The translations under genes and the position numbers were made by a program. Shown piece after piece: positions 61,077 to 64,000 of a stretch of DNA of 64,000 bases (the first letter of the stretch is position 1; each line of letters begins with the position of its first letter). The stretch comes from Diaphorobacter sp. HDW4A. GTDB taxonomy: Bacteria; Pseudomonadota; Gammaproteobacteria; Burkholderiales; Burkholderiaceae_C. The notes under the pieces are model-generated. The model had not been told where the DNA came from. It did not search any database and worked only from the letters and a program-made list of their open reading frames with translations. Location of the stretch: positions 178,291 through 242,290 of the forward strand of contig NZ_CP049911.1 in the NCBI RefSeq assembly GCF_011305995.1, in the 5' to 3' direction.

Positions 61077-61498
61077 AAGAGCCTGATTTTGTTTGAAGAA
61101 ATAGCTGGCTGGGGCAAGAAACAAGACCTGACCCCAGCTCCCTGCTGGGGCCGCAGGCAAGACGCATCACTGCGCTATGTCCAAAGCCTTGATCCTGATG
61201 GGTGGCTGGTGCGCTGCGGCGCAACCAATGCTTTGAGAACCAAGTGCTCGGTGAGTCCGAGGACGGGGGATGCAGTCTTGAAGGAGCAATCCGGATGGAC
61301 AAAAGGGTACGCTCTTGCGGTGCAGGGGGCGTGTATTTGCCACTTGACGGGGGCGGCTTATGGGTGACTCCAGCGACTCGCTATCAGCAGAACTACGCGT
61401 CAGATCAAGGGCTTGCAGATTGTTTAGGGTGGACTGCGTAGCCCCGCCGCCGACGCTGAATTAAAACTGAGCCAATTCCGAGCGCATCCAACAGAAAA
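61077..61498. other. Gap with no supported gene
   Basis: An open plus-strand frame (61089-61367) exists but has no ribosome site and resembles nothing. The stretch lies between the IS1595 relic and the ankyrin gene. Confidence 0.45.
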
Positions 61499-61996
61499 CT
61501 ACTTTAGCCTATGCCTTTCAATCAAATCGGCAATATCTTGCCGCCCCCACTCCTGAGCAAAATCAACGGCCCCCATGTCTCTCATGGTCGTGCCGGTGTA
61601 GCGAGCGTCGATATCAATCCCCGCATTAAGCAAAATTTCTACTACCTCCTTATGTCCGCCATGGATTGCCGCAAATAATGGATTTCTATCCGGTTCTGAC
61701 ACATCAAATGAGGCACCGCAATCTATAAGAAACTTAACCAATTCAACGTTTCCAGAATACGACGCAACGTTTAAAGGGGTTCTTTTAGAAGTTCCACCCT
61801 GAACGTTAACATCTAAACCAAGCCTCAACAAAAGCTTGACCATATCCTTATTCCCACAATCTGTCGCAATGTGCAGCCAAGAGCCCAAAGGTGTTTCCAG
61901 ATGCAAAAAATCTGGATTCGCCTTTAATATCAACTCGACCAGTTGAATGTCACCACTCTTGATGGCCGAATTCAAATCCTTTATTGCATATTTCAT
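61499..61996 (-). CDS. Ankyrin-repeat protein
   Basis: The 165-aa protein consists of about four ankyrin repeats (DLNSAIKSGDIQLVELILKA; GSWLHIATDCGNKDMVKLLL; TPLNVASYSGNVELVKFLID; NPLFAAIHGGHKEVVEILLN). ATG 61996 follows AAGGTAG; the frame upstream enters the IS30 end. It is AT-rich against its surroundings. Ankyrin proteins bind other proteins and often act as immunity proteins next to RHS or other contact toxins; an RHS fragment lies 0.9 kb away, which fits, but the link is inference. Confidence 0.8.
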   Translation of the reverse strand: MKYAIKDLNSAIKSGDIQLVELILKANPDFLHLETPLGSWLHIATDCGNKDMVKLLLRLGLDVNVQGGTSKRTPLNVASYSGNVELVKFLIDCGASFDVSEPDRNPLFAAIHGGHKEVVEILLNAGIDIDARYTGTTMRDMGAVDFAQEWGRQDIADLIERHRLK

Positions 61997-62024
61997 TACT
62001 ACCTTCTTTCCGCCGCAGTTCGAC

Positions 62025-63135
62025 GGCGGTCTCAAATCTGAAGTGCAACACCCTCACCAAGGGTAATGTACGCAAATGGGAACGAGATACGAGCACTTGC
62101 AGCCAGAAGACAGAGTGACGCTGGCATCGCTGCGCCAGCAGGGCTGGAGCATCAGGGCCATAGCCCGCCTTCAAGGCCGCAGCCCCAGCACCATCAGCCG
62201 TGAGTTGCGGCGCAACGCCTGCCACGGCGGTTACGCCAGCGCGCCTGCGCAGCGTCTGTGCCAGCTGCGGCGCATTCAGGCCAAGCCATGCCCCAAGCTT
62301 CACAGCTGCGGGGCGTTGTGGACTCTTGTGACCACCATGCTGTGCTGGCTGTGGTCGCCCGAGCAGATTGCATGCACACTCCAGCGCATGTATCCCCAGG
62401 ACCCAACCATGCATGCCTCGCACGAGAGCATCTACACCGCCATCTATGCATACCCACGCGGTGAGTTGCGCCGCCAGCTCATCGCACTGCTGCGCCAAGG
62501 CAAGAGTACACGCCGCCCGCGTTCAGCAGGCTCTGATCGACGTGGTCAGATTCCAGGCATGGTCTCTATCCATGTTCGCCCACCCGAGGTCAATGATCGC
62601 GTGATCCCGGGGCATTGGGAGGGGGATCTGATCAAGGGTGCTGGCAACCAATCGGCGGTGGGTGTGCTGGTAGAGCGCTCAACGCGCTTGGTGCTGCTGT
62701 GCAAGATGCCTGACGCATCCGCAGACAGTGCGCTGGCCGCGTTCACCAACAAGCTGCGCCAGATCGCACAGCCGATGCGCCAGACGCTCACCTACGACCA
62801 GGGCAAGGAGATGGCCCGGTACAAGGAACTCGCCCAAGCCCTTGGCATGCGGGTGTACTTTTGTGATCCGCACAGCCCTTGGCAAAAAGGCAGTTGTGAG
62901 AACACGAATGGGCTGCTGCGCCAGTTCATGCCCAAGGGCACAGACCTGAGCATGCATGACCAGGATGCGCTGGACTCCATGGCCGATCTGATGAACAACC
63001 GTCCTCGTCAGACTCTCGGCTGGGATTCTCCCTACCAGGCTTTTCAGCGATTCATGGCGGCTATCGCCGAGAAAAGCTCCGCTACCATTCATTGAATATC
63101 AACCAGCGGTGTTGCACTTCAGATTTGAGACCGCC
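62025..63135 (+). mobile_element. IS30-family element
   Basis: Perfect 28-bp inverted repeats lie at 62025-62052 and 63108-63135 (outer part GGCGGTCTCAAATCTGAAGT). One complete transposase lies between. At 1.1 kb the size is normal for the family. The few bases outside the repeats do not match, so no short target duplication could be confirmed; the true element ends may lie some bases inside the matching repeats. Confidence 0.85.
62076..63095 (+). CDS. IS30-family transposase
   Basis: The 339-aa protein has the N-terminal HTH (RVTLASLRQQGWSIRAIARL, then SPSTISRELRRN) and the DDE core. Visible are HWEGDLIKG (first Asp), LTYDQGKEMARY (second Asp) and SPWQKGSCENTNGLLRQFMP (Glu), the IS30 signature. 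The frame is intact and the length normal, so the element may be active. Confidence 0.93.
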   Translation: MGTRYEHLQPEDRVTLASLRQQGWSIRAIARLQGRSPSTISRELRRNACHGGYASAPAQRLCQLRRIQAKPCPKLHSCGALWTLVTTMLCWLWSPEQIACTLQRMYPQDPTMHASHESIYTAIYAYPRGELRRQLIALLRQGKSTRRPRSAGSDRRGQIPGMVSIHVRPPEVNDRVIPGHWEGDLIKGAGNQSAVGVLVERSTRLVLLCKMPDASADSALAAFTNKLRQIAQPMRQTLTYDQGKEMARYKELAQALGMRVYFCDPHSPWQKGSCENTNGLLRQFMPKGTDLSMHDQDALDSMADLMNNRPRQTLGWDSPYQAFQRFMAAIAEKSSATIH

Positions 63136-63245
63136 AGGTGATTGGAGGGCTGCTTTAGGCTGAACTGAGTCATTCGGTTCTGGCCTGCCCAATTCCGCTC
63201 TGACCGACTTCGGACATGGACTGATCCCGTAGACAAAACCCAGCC

Positions 63246-64000
63246 TCACGTCCGGGCCCGCGTCAACTCCTGCGCGAGAAACGGCGCAGTCCGGCTGTCG
63301 GGCATTCGCGCCACCTGTCCCGGAGAACCGGCTATCACGATGCGGCCGCCGGCATCGCCTGCGCCCGGCCCCACATCAATCACCCAGTCGGCCTGGGCCA
63401 CCGCACGCATGTCATGCTCGATCATCACCACGGTATTGCCGGCATCGACCAGGCGCTGCAACTGCACTAGCAGCCGGTCCGCATCCGATGCATGCAGACC
63501 GGTGGTCGGCTCGTCGAGCACGTACAGGTTGCGTCCGCGCTGACTGCGCTGAAGCTCGGTAGCCAGCTTAATGCGCTGCGCCTCACCACCGGAAAGCTCT
63601 GTGGCTGGTTGCCCCAGGCGAAGATAGCCCAGTCCGATATCACGCAGCAGTTGTAGTGTCCTTGCCACTGCGCCTTCATCCGTGAAGAATTCGCTGGCCT
63701 CGTCCACGGTCATCTGCAGCACTTCAGCGATATTGCGCCCGTGCCATTGCACCTTCAGCGTGGCCTGGTTGTAGCGTGCGCCATGGCATGTCGGGCACGG
63801 CGCGTACACGCTGGGCATGAACAGCAGTTCCACGCTGACGAAACCCTCGCCCTCGCAAGTTTCGCAGCGCCCCTTGGCAACATTGAATGAGAACCGTCCG
63901 GCGTCATAGCGTCGGCGTCGAGCATCGGGCGTGGCGGCGAACAGCTTGCGCACGTGGTCGAACAGGCCGGTGTAGGTAGCCAGGTTCGAGCGCGGCGTAC
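63246..64000 (-). CDS. uvrA: UvrA-like excinuclease subunit, C-terminal part (cut by the window edge)
   Basis: The frame runs from the right edge to TGA at 63246-63248. It shows the second half of UvrA: CETCEGEGFVSVELLFMPSV with the second zinc module (CPTCHGARYN), the ABC signature LSGGEAQRIKLATELQ, Walker B NLYVLDEPTTGLHASD and the His loop VVMIEHDM. UvrA finds DNA lesions for nucleotide excision repair. UvrA2-type copies are often carried on mobile DNA; the missing N-terminal half prevents a clear assignment. It lies 110 bp beyond the IS30 end. Confidence 0.88.
   Translation of the reverse strand, partial: TPRSNLATYTGLFDHVRKLFAATPDARRRRYDAGRFSFNVAKGRCETCEGEGFVSVELLFMPSVYAPCPTCHGARYNQATLKVQWHGRNIAEVLQMTVDEASEFFTDEGAVARTLQLLRDIGLGYLRLGQPATELSGGEAQRIKLATELQRSQRGRNLYVLDEPTTGLHASDADRLLVQLQRLVDAGNTVVMIEHDMRAVAQADWVIDVGPGAGDAGGRIVIAGSPGQVARMPDSRTAPFLAQELTRART

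Noticed and set aside
61089..61367. 92-codon plus-strand frame between the IS1595 relic and the ankyrin gene
   Set aside because: No SD, odd composition and no recognisable motif.

Overview
The window looks like part of a large conjugative plasmid of a betaproteobacterium, most likely order Burkholderiales and family Comamonadaceae (Comamonas, Delftia, Acidovorax or a relative). The plasmid call rests on an iteron-type replication origin with its Rep gene, a parAB partition pair, two plasmid-type H-NS proteins and a long F-type conjugation operon. The host guess rests on the mobile elements: an IS1071-type element with ~110 bp ends, an integrase fragment of Tn4371-family type and an integron integrase. 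No rRNA, tRNA or chromosomal housekeeping operon was seen.

Layout. 1-6.4 kb: a four-gene minus-strand operon (sigma-region-4-like protein, trypsin-like protease, DUF6283 protein, secreted protein) broken by two IS903-like elements. One of these carries an IS110/IS1111-type element nested exactly inside its terminal repeat. 6.5-12.1 kb: small accessory genes, including Lar-like, H-NS, a periplasmic PLD-type nuclease, a GIY-YIG-like protein, a lone ParB-like protein and a small HTH regulator. 12.1-17.7 kb: the replication and partition block, with rep, a predicted antisense RNA, twelve 18-bp palindromic iterons, parB and parA. 17.7-21 kb: H-NS, TraD and a DUF4400 protein. 21-22 kb: a Cys-rich protein and a toxin-antitoxin pair. 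22.2-38.7 kb: lytic transglycosylase, a giant Ig-like protein, a lipoprotein, then traL-E-K-B-V-A-C-trbI-trhF-traW-traU-traN. 38.7-41.3 kb: an IS66-like element that replaced the 3' part of traN and the 5' part of umuD. 41.3-45.4 kb: umuC, dnaB and a degenerate tyrosine recombinase. 45.7-52.4 kb: a stack of Tn21-like transposon, Tn4371-type integrase fragment and IS1071. 52.4-57 kb: an AbiEi/nucleotidyltransferase pair with hypothetical genes. 57.6-59.8 kb: an integron (intI, attI, two cassettes, two attC). 60-64 kb: RHS and IS1595 remnants, an ankyrin protein, IS30 and the 3' end of a uvrA-like gene.

How it works together. Rep acting on the iterons, helped by a plasmid DnaB, would drive replication; ParA/ParB would segregate copies; H-NS proteins and small repressors would silence the plasmid. 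The tra operon would build a SXT/IncHI-like F-type mating channel (TraA pilin, TraE/K/B/V core, TraC ATPase, TrhF peptidase, TraW/U, TraD coupling). In this copy, however, traN is truncated, and no relaxase, TraF, TraH or TraG is in the window, so self-transfer is doubtful unless those genes lie elsewhere. Four transposase reading frames are broken by one-base contractions of C/G runs, so some apparent pseudogenes may be sequencing errors.
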